DNA from: Arthrobacter sp. DWC3
Lineage (GTDB): Bacteria > Actinomycetota > Actinomycetes > Actinomycetales > Micrococcaceae
Length of the DNA: 64,000 nucleotides
Assembly (NCBI RefSeq): GCF_002929375.1
Contig: NZ_PJIP01000008.1
Location: forward strand, 62,001-126,000
Direction of reading: 5' to 3'
In this document: positions 47,141-55,230 of the stretch, in pieces
Layout of the letters: each line of letters begins with the position of its first letter
How positions within the stretch are numbered: the first letter of the stretch is position 1
The notes under the pieces: model-generated
The model's input: the letters and a program-made list of their open reading frames with translations, nothing else
The model's database searches: none
What the model was told of the DNA's origin: nothing
Translations under genes and position numbers: made by a program

Positions 47141-48153
47141 AGTGCTCCTCCTTCGAGTCCGCTCAGGGAGTTCGGCCGGCGCATCACGCGGTCCACGCCG
47201 TCGAGGATCCGGTCGAGGTCCGGCAGGTGGTGGAACTCGAGCTTGGAGTACGGGTAGGGGATGTCGAAGCCCGTGACGCGCACGGGGGCGTGCTCGAGGT
47301 GGTCGAAGCACCGCTCGGTGATGCTCGCGGCGATCTCGGCGCCGAGCCCGCCGGACTGCGCGGCCTCGTGCGTGATGACGAGCCGGCCGGTCTTCCGGAC
47401 GGACGCCTCGACGGTCGCGAAGTCGACCGGCGCGAGCGACCGGAGGTCGATGACCTCGATCGAGGTGCCGTCGTCGGACGCCGCGACGGCGGCGTCGCGG
47501 GCGGTCGGGACGAGCGGGCCGTACGTCACCAGGGTGACGTCGGTGCCCCGAGTGATCACGCGGGCGGCGCCCATGTCCGACGACGCCGGGTCCACCGCCT
47601 CGTCCACCTCGCCCTTGACGTGGTAGCGCCGTTTGGGCTCGAAGTACAGCACGGGGTCGTTGCAGGCGATGGCCTGCTGGATCATGGTGTAGGCGTCCTG
47701 CGGGTTCGAGACGCTGACCACGCGCAGGCCCGAGGTGTGCGTGAAGTACGCCTCGGGCGATTCCGAGTGGTGCTCGGGCGAGCCGATGCCGCCACCGAAG
47801 GGCACGCGGATGGTGATGGGCATCGTCACGGCGCCCTGCGTGCGGTAGTGCAGCTTCGCCACCTGGCAGACGATCTGGTCGAACGCCGGATAGACGAAGC
47901 CGTCGAACTGGATCTCCACCACGGGGCGGTACCCGCGGTAGGCCATGCCGACGGCCGTGCCCATGATGCCGGCCTCCGCGAGCGGGCTGTCGAGGACGCG
48001 GTGCGGCCCGAAGTCCTTCTGCAGGCCGTCGGTGATGCGGAAGACGCCGCCGAGCTTGCCGATGTCCTCGCCCATGAGGATCACCTTGGGGTCGTCGTCC
48101 ATGGCGCGGCGGAGGCCCGCGGTGATCGCGCGGCCGAAGGTCATGGTGGTCAT
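47137..48153 (-). CDS. bkdB: branched-chain 2-oxoacid dehydrogenase E1 component beta subunit
   Basis: A 338-residue transketolase-like subunit with MGEDIGKLGGVFRITDGLQKDFG, DSPLAEAGIMGTAVGMAYRG, PVVEIQFDGFVYPAFDQIV, RVPFGGGIGSPEHHSESPEAYF and LRSLAPVDFATVEASVRKTGRLVITHEA. With E1-alpha it forms the thiamine-diphosphate heterotetramer. The ATG at 48153 shares one base with the E1-alpha stop (TGATG) and has AAGGA upstream; a second ATG three codons later is possible. Confidence 0.94.
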   Translation of the reverse strand: MTTMTFGRAITAGLRRAMDDDPKVILMGEDIGKLGGVFRITDGLQKDFGPHRVLDSPLAEAGIMGTAVGMAYRGYRPVVEIQFDGFVYPAFDQIVCQVAKLHYRTQGAVTMPITIRVPFGGGIGSPEHHSESPEAYFTHTSGLRVVSVSNPQDAYTMIQQAIACNDPVLYFEPKRRYHVKGEVDEAVDPASSDMGAARVITRGTDVTLVTYGPLVPTARDAAVAASDDGTSIEVIDLRSLAPVDFATVEASVRKTGRLVITHEAAQSGGLGAEIAASITERCFDHLEHAPVRVTGFDIPYPYSKLEFHHLPDLDRILDGVDRVMRRPNSLSGLEGGAL

Positions 48154-49316
48154 CAGCGTCGTCCTTCCTGGGGTGTCCCGCCGTCCGGCCCGAAGGAGGC
48201 GAGGTAGCGCTCGTAGTGGTCCTGCTGGCGGTCCAGCCACGAGTTCGGGGCGCTGTAGACGTGCCGGAACACGTCCGACGGCGCCGGTTCGGGCATCGAG
48301 AGGCAGCCCTCGCGCAGTTCGGCGGCGACGGCGTCGGCCGTCGCCTTCACGGAGTCCGTGTAGTCGGCGTCGAGCAGGCCGAGCGAGTCCAGCAGGGTCG
48401 CGAGCCGGGCGAGCGGGTCGCGGGCCGCCCAGTCCTCGAGTTCGTTCGCGTCGCGGTAGCGCGTGGGGTCGTCCGCCGTCGTATGGGGTCCCATGCGGTA
48501 GGTGACCGCCTCGATGAAGGTGGGTCCCCCGCCCGAGCGTGCCCGGGCGAGGGCCTCGCGGGTCACGGCGAGGCAGGCCAGGACGTCGTTGCCGTCGACG
48601 CGCACGGACGGGATGCCGAAGCCGGGCGCGCGGCGCGCGATCGGCACGTGCGCCTGCAGCCCGACCGGCTCGGAGATGGCCCAGTGGTTGTTCTGGCAGA
48701 AGAACACCACGGGCGCCTGGTAGCTCGCGGCGAAGACCATGGCCTCGTTGACGTCGCCCTGGCTCGTGGCGCCGTCGCCGAAGTAGGTGACGGCGACGGC
48801 GTCGGCGCCGTCGTTGAGGATGCCCATCGCGTAGCCCGTGGCATGGAGGGTCTGCGCGCCAATGATGACCTGCGGCGTGGCCATGTTGATGGTGTAAGGG
48901 TCCCAGCCCGAGGAGGCGTTGCCGCGCCACACGCGGAGGATGTCGGCGAGGTCCACGCCGCGGCAGTAGGCCACGGCGTTCTCGCGGTAGCTGGAGAAGA
49001 CGAAGTCGTCGGACCGCAGAGCCCGGCCGGACCCGATCTGCGCCGCCTCCTGGCCGAGGAGCGGGGGCCAGAGCGCGAGCTCGCCCTGGCGCTGCAGCGC
49101 GGTGGCCTCGGCGTCGATGCGACGCACCACCACCATGTCCTCGTAGAGCTTCTGCAGGGCGGGGCCGTCGACGTCGGCCACGAGGGCGTCGTAGTGTCCG
49201 TGCGGGTGGCGGACACCGTGGGGATCGACGAGCTGCACCAGCTCGTCGGCGCCGGGTCGGGAGGGGCCGGGGTGTACCGTGCCGCTCGCCAGGTCCGGTG
49301 AGGAGCCATCCGTCAT
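48153..49316 (-). CDS. bkdA: branched-chain 2-oxoacid dehydrogenase E1 component alpha subunit
   Basis: A 387-residue subunit carrying the thiamine-diphosphate motif GDGATSQGDVNEAMVFAASYQAPVVFFCQNNHW. It also has SSYRENAVAYCRGV, IIGAQTLHATGYAMG, RVDGNDVLA and the phosphorylation-loop-like TYRMGPHTTADDPTRYR region. The size and position resolve it as the BCKDH/PDH-like E1-alpha rather than a homodimeric AceE. ATG 49316 follows a weak AAGG. It heads the bkdABC operon divergent from an Lrp/AsnC regulator. Confidence 0.93.
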   Translation of the reverse strand: MTDGSSPDLASGTVHPGPSRPGADELVQLVDPHGVRHPHGHYDALVADVDGPALQKLYEDMVVVRRIDAEATALQRQGELALWPPLLGQEAAQIGSGRALRSDDFVFSSYRENAVAYCRGVDLADILRVWRGNASSGWDPYTINMATPQVIIGAQTLHATGYAMGILNDGADAVAVTYFGDGATSQGDVNEAMVFAASYQAPVVFFCQNNHWAISEPVGLQAHVPIARRAPGFGIPSVRVDGNDVLACLAVTREALARARSGGGPTFIEAVTYRMGPHTTADDPTRYRDANELEDWAARDPLARLATLLDSLGLLDADYTDSVKATADAVAAELREGCLSMPEPAPSDVFRHVYSAPNSWLDRQQDHYERYLASFGPDGGTPQEGRR

Positions 49317-49484
49317 TGCACGCAACCTTCGCACTCGCTGACAACCCTCCGGTGTTCGGTCGGGAGGGCTCCGGGCGCCTTTACCCGGAGTGAATGTGAC
49401 CCTACTCACAGGGGGCAGGTGGCACAACCGTCGGCTTCTGGACTGAGCAGAGTGCACTATTGCGGTGGTGTCCGCCGTGTTAGC

Positions 49485-49501
49485 GTTGCGCACTATGCAA
49501 C
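49485..49501 (+). promoter_or_regulatory. palindrome GTTGCGCACTATGCAAC covering the Lrp start codon
   Basis: GTTGC (49485-49489) and GCAAC (49497-49501) are perfect inverted arms around a seven-base spacer, and the regulator's ATG (49495-49497) lies inside. A related TGCACTATTGC occurs about 35 bases upstream. It is a likely autoregulatory site for the Lrp/AsnC protein. Confidence 0.5.
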
Positions 49502-49971
49502 CCCTCGACCTCACCGACACGCGCCTGCTGCAGGCCATGGCCAAGGACCCGCGGCGCACCGTCGTCGCCCTCGCTCAGAAGCTGGGCCTGTCGCGGAACA
49601 CGGTGCAGGCGAGGATGGCGCAGCTCGAGAAGAAGAGCGTGTTCCTCTCGTTCGAGCGGCGCATCAACACGGTGTCGCTCGGCTACCCGCTGACGGCGTT
49701 CATCCACGTCCACGTGCAGCAGCAGAAACTGGCCGCCATCACGCGCAGCATCGCCGCCGTCCCGGAGGTGGTCGAGGCGTTCGGCGTGACGGGCCAGGCG
49801 GACATCCTGGTGCGCGTGGTGGCCGTCGACGCCGAGGACCTGTTCCGCATCAACGGCAAGATCCTCGCCTGCGACGGCGTGGAGCGCTGCGACACCTCGC
49901 TCGCGATGGGCGAACTCATCCCGTTCCGGGTGGAGCCGCTGCTCGCCCGCGGGCCCCGCACCCCGGCCTGA
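49495..49971 (+). CDS. Lrp/AsnC-family regulator, probable BkdR
   Basis: A 158-residue protein with an N-terminal winged HTH (LDLTDTRLLQAMAKDPRRTVVALAQKLGLSRNTVQARMAQLEKK) and a C-terminal RAM ligand-binding domain (AFIHVHVQQQKLAAITRSIAAVPEVVEAFGVTGQADILVRVVA). It is divergent from bkdABC. Lrp-type regulators next to bkd genes respond to branched-chain amino acids in several bacteria, so that role is inferred. No Shine-Dalgarno precedes ATG 49495. A TAGCGT box lies eight bases upstream, so the mRNA may be leaderless. Confidence 0.9.
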   Translation: MQPLDLTDTRLLQAMAKDPRRTVVALAQKLGLSRNTVQARMAQLEKKSVFLSFERRINTVSLGYPLTAFIHVHVQQQKLAAITRSIAAVPEVVEAFGVTGQADILVRVVAVDAEDLFRINGKILACDGVERCDTSLAMGELIPFRVEPLLARGPRTPA

Positions 49972-50006
49972 CGCGTCGCATCGCCCCGCACCGCACACGG
50001 CCGCCC

Positions 50007-50012
50007 TACACT
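50007..50012 (+). promoter_or_regulatory. putative -10 box, leaderless TetR gene
   Basis: TACACT ends six bases before ATG 50019 and no Shine-Dalgarno is present. The arrangement is the same as for moaA and the sensor kinase gene in this window. Confidence 0.45.
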
Positions 50013-50018
50013 CGTCGC

Positions 50019-50594
50019 ATGGACAGACGGGCGCGGGGCTCCTACGCCAAGGGCATCGAGCGGCGACGCGAGCTGCTCGCCGTCGCCGCGGAGGTCTTCG
50101 CCGCGGAAGGCTTCGACGGCACCACCCTGAAACTCGTGGCCGAGCGCGCCGGCATCCGGGAGGCCACGCTCTTCCACTACTTCAGCAGCAAGCAGGACCT
50201 GCTCACCGCGGTCCTCGCCGACCGCGACGAGCAGAACACCACCCGGCAGGGCGGGACACCCGCCTCGCTCGCCGACCTGCCCCGGGTGGCCGAGCAGAAC
50301 GCGCAGCACCCCGGGCTGACCGCGCTCTTCGCGGTGGCCTCGGCCACCGCCACACGGCCGGGCCATGCTGCGCGCGACTACTTCCGGGACCGCTACGCGT
50401 GGGTGGTGGCGGCCACGGCCGGGGACGTGGCGCGTGCCCAGGAGCGGGGCGAGCTCCGCACCGACATCGACCCCGAGGACGCCGCGCGCATCATCATCGG
50501 GGCCTTCGACGGCATCCAGCTGCAGTGGCTCTACGACCCCACGGTCAGCATGCCGGCAACACTCACCACCGTCCTCCGGCTCCTCGAGCCGTGA
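50019..50594 (+). CDS. TetR-family transcriptional regulator
   Basis: A 191-residue protein: HTH region RRELLAVAAEVFAAEGFDGTTLKLVAERAGIREATLFHYFSSKQDLLTAVL, then a helical TetR_C-type domain with DPEDAARIIIGAFDGIQLQWLYDPTVSMP. The target is unknown. It lies 47 bases after the Lrp gene and is convergent with actP across a shared terminator, so either the bkd genes or the acetate-type symporter are candidates. There is no ribosome binding site; TACACT six bases upstream suggests a leaderless transcript. Confidence 0.9.
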   Translation: MDRRARGSYAKGIERRRELLAVAAEVFAAEGFDGTTLKLVAERAGIREATLFHYFSSKQDLLTAVLADRDEQNTTRQGGTPASLADLPRVAEQNAQHPGLTALFAVASATATRPGHAARDYFRDRYAWVVAATAGDVARAQERGELRTDIDPEDAARIIIGAFDGIQLQWLYDPTVSMPATLTTVLRLLEP

Positions 50595-50606
50595 CCCGCG
50601 GACGGG

Positions 50607-50640
50607 CGAGGCCGCCCCACCGGATGGTGGGACGGCCTCG
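50607..50640. terminator. bidirectional hairpin between tetR and actP
   Basis: CGAGGCCG-C-CCCACC (50607-50621) pairs with GGTGGG-A-CGGCCTCG (50626-50640) through one mismatch and a GGAT loop. It lies between two convergent stops and can serve both genes. Confidence 0.75.
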
Positions 50641-50666
50641 TTCGGGGTCGGACCGGTGGGGACCGG

Positions 50667-52301
50667 TCAGTGGTCGGTGGCCTTCTCGGCCCCGACGCCG
50701 GTGAGCGAGCGGACCTCCATCTCGGCCTGCTTCATGGGATCCTCCTTCGTCCGCGACAGGATGGTGCCCAGCCAGCCGAGGAAGAACGCCAGCGGGATGG
50801 ACACGATGCCCGGGTTGCTGAGCGGGAACACCGAGAAGTCGGCACCCTTGATCATCGACGTGGGACCTCCCGAGACCACGGGCGAGAGCGCGATGAGCAG
50901 GATGGCCGAGCCGAGCCCCCCGTACATGCTCCAGATGGCGCCCTGCGTGTTGAACTTCCGCCAGAAGAGCGAGTACAGGATGGTGGGCAGGTTGGCGCTG
51001 GCCGCCACGGCGAAGGCGAGCGCCACGAGGAACGCGACGTTCTGCCCCTGGGCGCCGATGCCGCCGGCGATCGAGAGCAGCCCGATCACGATCACGGTGC
51101 GGCGTGCCACCTTGACCTCGCCGTCGGGGTTGACCTTGCCCTTGCGGATGACGCTCGCGTAGATGTCGTGGGCGAACGAGGCGGCTGCCGTGATGGTGAG
51201 CCCCGCGACGACCGCGAGGATCGTGGCGAACGCGACCGCGGAGATGAGTCCGAGCAGGATCGACCCGCCGAGCTCGTAGGCCAGGAGCGGCGCCGCCGAG
51301 TTGACGCCGCCGGGCGCCGCCTTGATGCGGTCCGCGCCGATCAGCGCGCTCGCACCGTAGCCGAGCACGAGGGTGAACAGGTAGAACGCGCCGATGAGCC
51401 AGATGGCCCAGACCACCGAGCGGCGGGCCTCCTTGGCCGTCGGCACGGTGTAGAAGCGCATGAGCACGTGCGGCAGCGCCGCGGTGCCGAGCACCAGGGC
51501 GAGCGCCAGGGACAGGAAATCCAGGCGCGTGGTGGCGCTGACGCCGTACTGCAGGCCGGGGCTCGTGATGGCGGCGTTGCCGGAGGTCTCGATGGCCGCA
51601 CCGAGCAGCGTGGACAGGTTGAAGTTGTGCAGGGCCAGGACCCAGACGGTCATGATGAACGCGCCCGCGATGAGCAGGCAGGCCTTGATGATCTGCACCC
51701 AGGTGGTGCCCTTCATGCCGCCGATCAGCACGTACATGATCATGAGGACGCCCACCACCGTGATGACCACGGACTGGCCGAGGCGGTCGTCGATGCCGAG
51801 CAGGAGCGAGACGAGCCCGCCCGCGCCCGCCATCTGCGCGAGGAGGTAGAAGAAGCAGACCGCGAGCGTGGTGATCGCGGCGGCGATGCGGACCGGGCGC
51901 TGCTTGAGGCGGAAGGACAGGACGTCGGCCATGGTGAACTTGCCGGTGTTGCGCAGCAGTTCGGCGACGAGCAGCAGGGCCACGAGCCAGGCGACGAGGA
52001 AGCCGATCGAGTAGAGGAAGCCGTCGTAGCCGTTGATGGCGATGGCGCCCACGATGCCGAGGAAGGACGCCGCGGAGAGGTAGTCGCCCGCGATGGCGGT
52101 GCCGTTCTGTCCGCCCGTGAAGGAGCGGCCGGCGGCGTAGTAGTCGGCCGCCGTCTTGTTGTTGCGGCTGGCGCGCAGCACGATCACGAGGGTGATCGCC
52201 ACGAACAGGCCGAAGATGGCGATGTTGAGCAGCGGTGAGCCCACCGTCGTCGTTTCGGTGGTCTGGAGCGGCACGCGGACGGCCGCGCTGGGAGCGATCA
52301 C
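50667..52301 (-). CDS. actP: cation/acetate-type symporter (sodium:solute symporter family)
   Basis: A 544-residue protein with about 13 membrane helices and SSS-family motifs: ASRNNKTAADYYAAGRSFTGGQNGTAIAGDYLSAASFLG near the start, GGMKGTTWVQIIKACLL, and LALALVLGTAALPHVLMRFYTV. The closest named relatives are ActP/MctC, which import acetate, pyruvate or propionate; the exact substrate is inferred. GTG 52301 overlaps the preceding small membrane gene as GTGA, with AGGAGG upstream. This DUF485-ActP pair is a common gene arrangement. Confidence 0.9.
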   Translation of the reverse strand: MIAPSAAVRVPLQTTETTTVGSPLLNIAIFGLFVAITLVIVLRASRNNKTAADYYAAGRSFTGGQNGTAIAGDYLSAASFLGIVGAIAINGYDGFLYSIGFLVAWLVALLLVAELLRNTGKFTMADVLSFRLKQRPVRIAAAITTLAVCFFYLLAQMAGAGGLVSLLLGIDDRLGQSVVITVVGVLMIMYVLIGGMKGTTWVQIIKACLLIAGAFIMTVWVLALHNFNLSTLLGAAIETSGNAAITSPGLQYGVSATTRLDFLSLALALVLGTAALPHVLMRFYTVPTAKEARRSVVWAIWLIGAFYLFTLVLGYGASALIGADRIKAAPGGVNSAAPLLAYELGGSILLGLISAVAFATILAVVAGLTITAAASFAHDIYASVIRKGKVNPDGEVKVARRTVIVIGLLSIAGGIGAQGQNVAFLVALAFAVAASANLPTILYSLFWRKFNTQGAIWSMYGGLGSAILLIALSPVVSGGPTSMIKGADFSVFPLSNPGIVSIPLAFFLGWLGTILSRTKEDPMKQAEMEVRSLTGVGAEKATDH

Positions 52302-52681
52302 TTGGTTCCTCCTGCGGGGTCGATGAAGGCCTCGGGTGCCGCTTCCTCGAGCTCGTGCCGCAGCTCCGCGGCGATCGGGTCGAGGCGCCGGTTGGCGTAG
52401 CTGACGTACCACATGGTGATGGCGAAGGTGCTGACGAACTGCAGCAGCCCCAGGATGATGCCGACGTTGATGTTGCCGAGGACCGGCGTGGCCATGAACT
52501 CGTGCGCGTAGTCGGCCAGCAGCACATAGGCGAAGTACCAGAGCAGGAAGAACACTGCCATGGGGAACACGAAACTGCGGTGGCGCTTGCGCAGTTCCTT
52601 GAACTGCTCGGTCTGCTGGACTTCGGTGAAGTCCACGGCAGCACCGGAGCCGGCGGCCGGCCCTACTGGGTGCGAACCCAT
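52298..52681 (-). CDS. DUF485-family membrane protein (YjcH-like) partner of ActP
   Basis: A 127-residue protein with two membrane helices (FPMAVFFLLWYFAYVLLADYA and GIILGLLQFVSTFAITMWYVSYANRRLD). They follow the characteristic QFKELRKRHRSFVFP segment of DUF485. E. coli YjcH lies next to actP in the same way, and a helper role for the symporter is usually assumed but not proven. The ATG at 52681 is divergent from the sensor kinase gene, 219 bases away. Confidence 0.9.
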   Translation of the reverse strand: MGSHPVGPAAGSGAAVDFTEVQQTEQFKELRKRHRSFVFPMAVFFLLWYFAYVLLADYAHEFMATPVLGNINVGIILGLLQFVSTFAITMWYVSYANRRLDPIAAELRHELEEAAPEAFIDPAGGTK

Positions 52682-52888
52682 GGTTCCTCCTTCTCGTGGG
52701 AGTCACCCGGGCACGGTGCGGCGAGGACGGCCGCGCAGGAGGGCACGCCGGTGTGACTCCCATCACTCTGCTGCACGACGGCGGCGGAGACCAGCCGCGC
52801 CGTGCCGTGCGTCGCCGAGCGCGCAGCCGGGTGCGCCGAACGGTCGCCGGGCGCGACGAACGGGACCGGAGGGCCGCCGGCCGGGCGA

Positions 52889-52894
52889 TACGCT
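52889..52894 (+). promoter_or_regulatory. putative -10 box, leaderless sensor kinase gene
   Basis: TACGCT lies six bases before ATG 52901 with no Shine-Dalgarno. It is identical in sequence and spacing to the moaA box. Confidence 0.45.
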
Positions 52895-52900
52895 GAACCC

Positions 52901-54094
52901 ATGTTCAGCGCCGCCGTCGACACCGCCCTGGTGTGCGCCGTGGCCGTCATCACCCTCGCCGTCGTGGCGTCGCTCGGGTTCCGGCTGTCCCGCTCGTACC
53001 GGGACCTGGGGTCCGACGCCGACCGCGCCACCTACGCCACGCTCCACACGGCGGCCCTCGCCTCCGAGCACCTGCGGGAGGGACTGACGCCGTCGGGCGC
53101 GTCCCGCGCGAGCCGGCACCTGCGCGGACTGCTGCGGTGCGACGTGCTGATGATCAGCGACGCAGCGGGCGTGCTCGCCTGGGAGGGCGGGCGCGGCACC
53201 CCGCCGGAGGTGATGCCGCTCGTGCGGCAGGTCCTCGAGAGCGGGCGCACGCAGATCGTCCGGCGGCAGCGCCTCGAGGCCCTCGGCCCGGACCTCGGCG
53301 AGCTCGTCCTCTCCCCCATCCGCGTGGACGACCGCGTGGTGGGCACGGTCGGCGCGTTCGCGGAGGACGTCAACGCGGGTCTTGTCCGTGCCACCAACGA
53401 GCTCGCGGGGTGGGTGTCCACGCAGGTGGAGCTCGCGGAACTGGACTCGTCGCGCCGGCTGCTGGCCGAGGCCGAGGTGCGGGCGCTGCGGGCGCAGATC
53501 AGCCCGCATTTCATCTACAACTCGCTGAACGCCATCGCGTCCTTCATCAACACGGACCCCGAGCGGGCCCGGGACCTGGTGGTCGAGTTCGCGGACTTCA
53601 CCCGCTACTCGTTCCGCCGCCACGGCGACTTCACCACTGTGGCCGAGGAGCTGCGCAGCATCGACCGCTACCTCCTGCTCGAACGCGCCCGGTTCGGCGA
53701 CCGCCTCCGCGTCAGCCTCGAGATCGGCCCCGAGGTCCTCAGCACCGTCATCCCGTTCCTCAGCCTCCAGCCCCTCGTGGAGAACGCGGTACGCCACGGG
53801 CTGGACTCGAAGGACGGCGTCGGGAACATCACCATCACGGCGCACGACGTGGGGCCGTTCGCCGAGGTGACCATCGAGGACGACGGCGTGGGGATCGACC
53901 CGGACCACCTGCGCTCGGTCCTCGCGGGCCACACGGAGGGCGTCCACGTGGGCCTGCGGAACGTCGACTCCCGGCTGCGCCAGGTGTACGGCGACGACCA
54001 CGGCCTCATCATCGACACCGCGCCCGGCGCCGGCACCCTGATCACGATGCGCGTGCCCAAGTCGCAGCCCGAGCACCGGGCGTGGGACGCGTAA
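52901..54094 (+). CDS. LytS/BtsS-type sensor histidine kinase
   Basis: A 397-residue kinase with one N-terminal membrane helix (about 6-28) and a GAF-like domain (about 40-175). The His_kinase domain has ALRAQISPHFIYNSLNAIASFINTDPERA (H203 the phospho-acceptor), and an HATPase domain with LSLQPLVENAVRHGL and EDDGVGID follows. This is the LytS/YehU architecture with a cytoplasmic rather than multi-helix sensor. It precedes a LytTR response regulator and two transport genes. In E. coli related pairs (BtsSR, YpdAB) sense pyruvate and induce a transporter. Confidence 0.92.
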   Translation: MFSAAVDTALVCAVAVITLAVVASLGFRLSRSYRDLGSDADRATYATLHTAALASEHLREGLTPSGASRASRHLRGLLRCDVLMISDAAGVLAWEGGRGTPPEVMPLVRQVLESGRTQIVRRQRLEALGPDLGELVLSPIRVDDRVVGTVGAFAEDVNAGLVRATNELAGWVSTQVELAELDSSRRLLAEAEVRALRAQISPHFIYNSLNAIASFINTDPERARDLVVEFADFTRYSFRRHGDFTTVAEELRSIDRYLLLERARFGDRLRVSLEIGPEVLSTVIPFLSLQPLVENAVRHGLDSKDGVGNITITAHDVGPFAEVTIEDDGVGIDPDHLRSVLAGHTEGVHVGLRNVDSRLRQVYGDDHGLIIDTAPGAGTLITMRVPKSQPEHRAWDA

Positions 54095-54104
54095 CCTGTA
54101 ATCC

Positions 54105-54824
54105 ATGGTCAATGTCATCATCGCCGACGATGAGCTCCCCGCAGTCGAGGAGCTGGCCTTCCTGCTCGGCAAGGACGCCCGGATCGGGACCATCCACCGC
54201 GCCTCCAGCGGCGCGGAGGTGCTCCGGACCCTCGAGCTCCACAGCGTCGACGCCCTCTTCCTCGACATCCACATGCCGTCCCTCTCCGGGCTCGACATCG
54301 CCCGCGTGATCTCCCGGTACGCCCGCCCTCCCGCCGTCGTCTTCGTCACCGCGGACGAGGACCGCGCCCTCGAGGCGTTCGAGCTGCGCGCGGTCGACTA
54401 CCTCCTGAAGCCCGTTCGGACAGCGCGGCTCGCCGAGTCCGTCCGCAGGGTCTGCGAGCTCGTCGAGGGCTCCACCGCGGCACCCGAGGTGATCACCGTG
54501 GACCAGGGCGGCGTGAGCCGCATGATCCGGCGCGACGACGTCCGGTACGTCCAGGCCCAGGGCGACTACGCGCGCCTGCACACCGCCGAGGCGAGCTACC
54601 TCATCCGCATCCCGCTGAACGACCTCGAGCGCCAGTGGGCCGACGCCGGGTTCCTGCGCACGCACCGCTCCTACCTCGTCTCCATGGACCAGGTGCGGCA
54701 GGTCCGGATCGGCGCCGGCCGCGCCAGCCTGTTCGTGGGCGACGCCGAACTGCCGGTCAGCCGCAGGCACCTGCCCGACGTCCGCGAGAAACTCGAGGCC
54801 ACGCGCCTCCGCCCGAGCCACTGA
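54105..54824 (+). CDS. LytTR-family response regulator
   Basis: A 239-residue protein: receiver domain with D54 (LFLDIHMPSLSGLDI), TADEDRALEAF and VDYLLKPV. The C-terminal LytTR DNA-binding domain (about 130-235) carries RYVQAQGDYARLHTAEASYL and RTHRSYLVSM. It starts 10 bases after the kinase stop. A TAACCT box overlaps the kinase stop and lies seven bases before ATG 54105, so an internal leaderless promoter is possible. Likely targets are the flanking symporter operons (inference). Confidence 0.93.
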   Translation: MVNVIIADDELPAVEELAFLLGKDARIGTIHRASSGAEVLRTLELHSVDALFLDIHMPSLSGLDIARVISRYARPPAVVFVTADEDRALEAFELRAVDYLLKPVRTARLAESVRRVCELVEGSTAAPEVITVDQGGVSRMIRRDDVRYVQAQGDYARLHTAEASYLIRIPLNDLERQWADAGFLRTHRSYLVSMDQVRQVRIGAGRASLFVGDAELPVSRRHLPDVREKLEATRLRPSH

Positions 54825-54843
54825 CCACCGGCGGACACCTCGC

Positions 54844-55230
54844 ATGACGGAGGAACAGCCCGTGGTGCCGCGCCGGGTGCGCGTCACCGCGCCGAGGACG
54901 GCCGCCCGCGCCACCGGGGCGTCCTTCCCCGTGGCGCGCGAGATGGCCGAGCAGTCCGAGGTGGGGCAGCTGTTCGTCGCGTCCCTCATCCGCTCGCAGC
55001 TGCGCCTGGCCCTCGTGGTCGCGGCCGGCTTCCTCGTCATCCTCATCGGCATCCCGGTGCTGCTGGCGCTGTTCCCCGCCATCGACGGCGTCACCGTCCT
55101 CACCGTGCCGGTGCCGTGGCTGCTGCTCGGCCTCGGCATCTACCCCCTCGTCATCGGGTGCGCCGTCCTCTACGTGCGCAGCGCCACCCGCAACGAGCGG
55201 CGCTTCCAGGACCTCGTCGACGATGACTGA
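54844..55230 (+). CDS. small two-helix membrane protein, DUF485-like role
   Basis: A 128-residue protein with a basic N-terminal region and two long hydrophobic helices (LRLALVVAAGFLVILIGIPVLLALF and VPWLLLGLGIYPLVIGCAVLYV). The tail RNERRFQDLVDD follows. It mirrors in size and position the DUF485 partner of the other symporter, though sequence similarity is weak by eye. Its end overlaps the symporter start by eight bases. Confidence 0.8.
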   Translation: MTEEQPVVPRRVRVTAPRTAARATGASFPVAREMAEQSEVGQLFVASLIRSQLRLALVVAAGFLVILIGIPVLLALFPAIDGVTVLTVPVPWLLLGLGIYPLVIGCAVLYVRSATRNERRFQDLVDDD

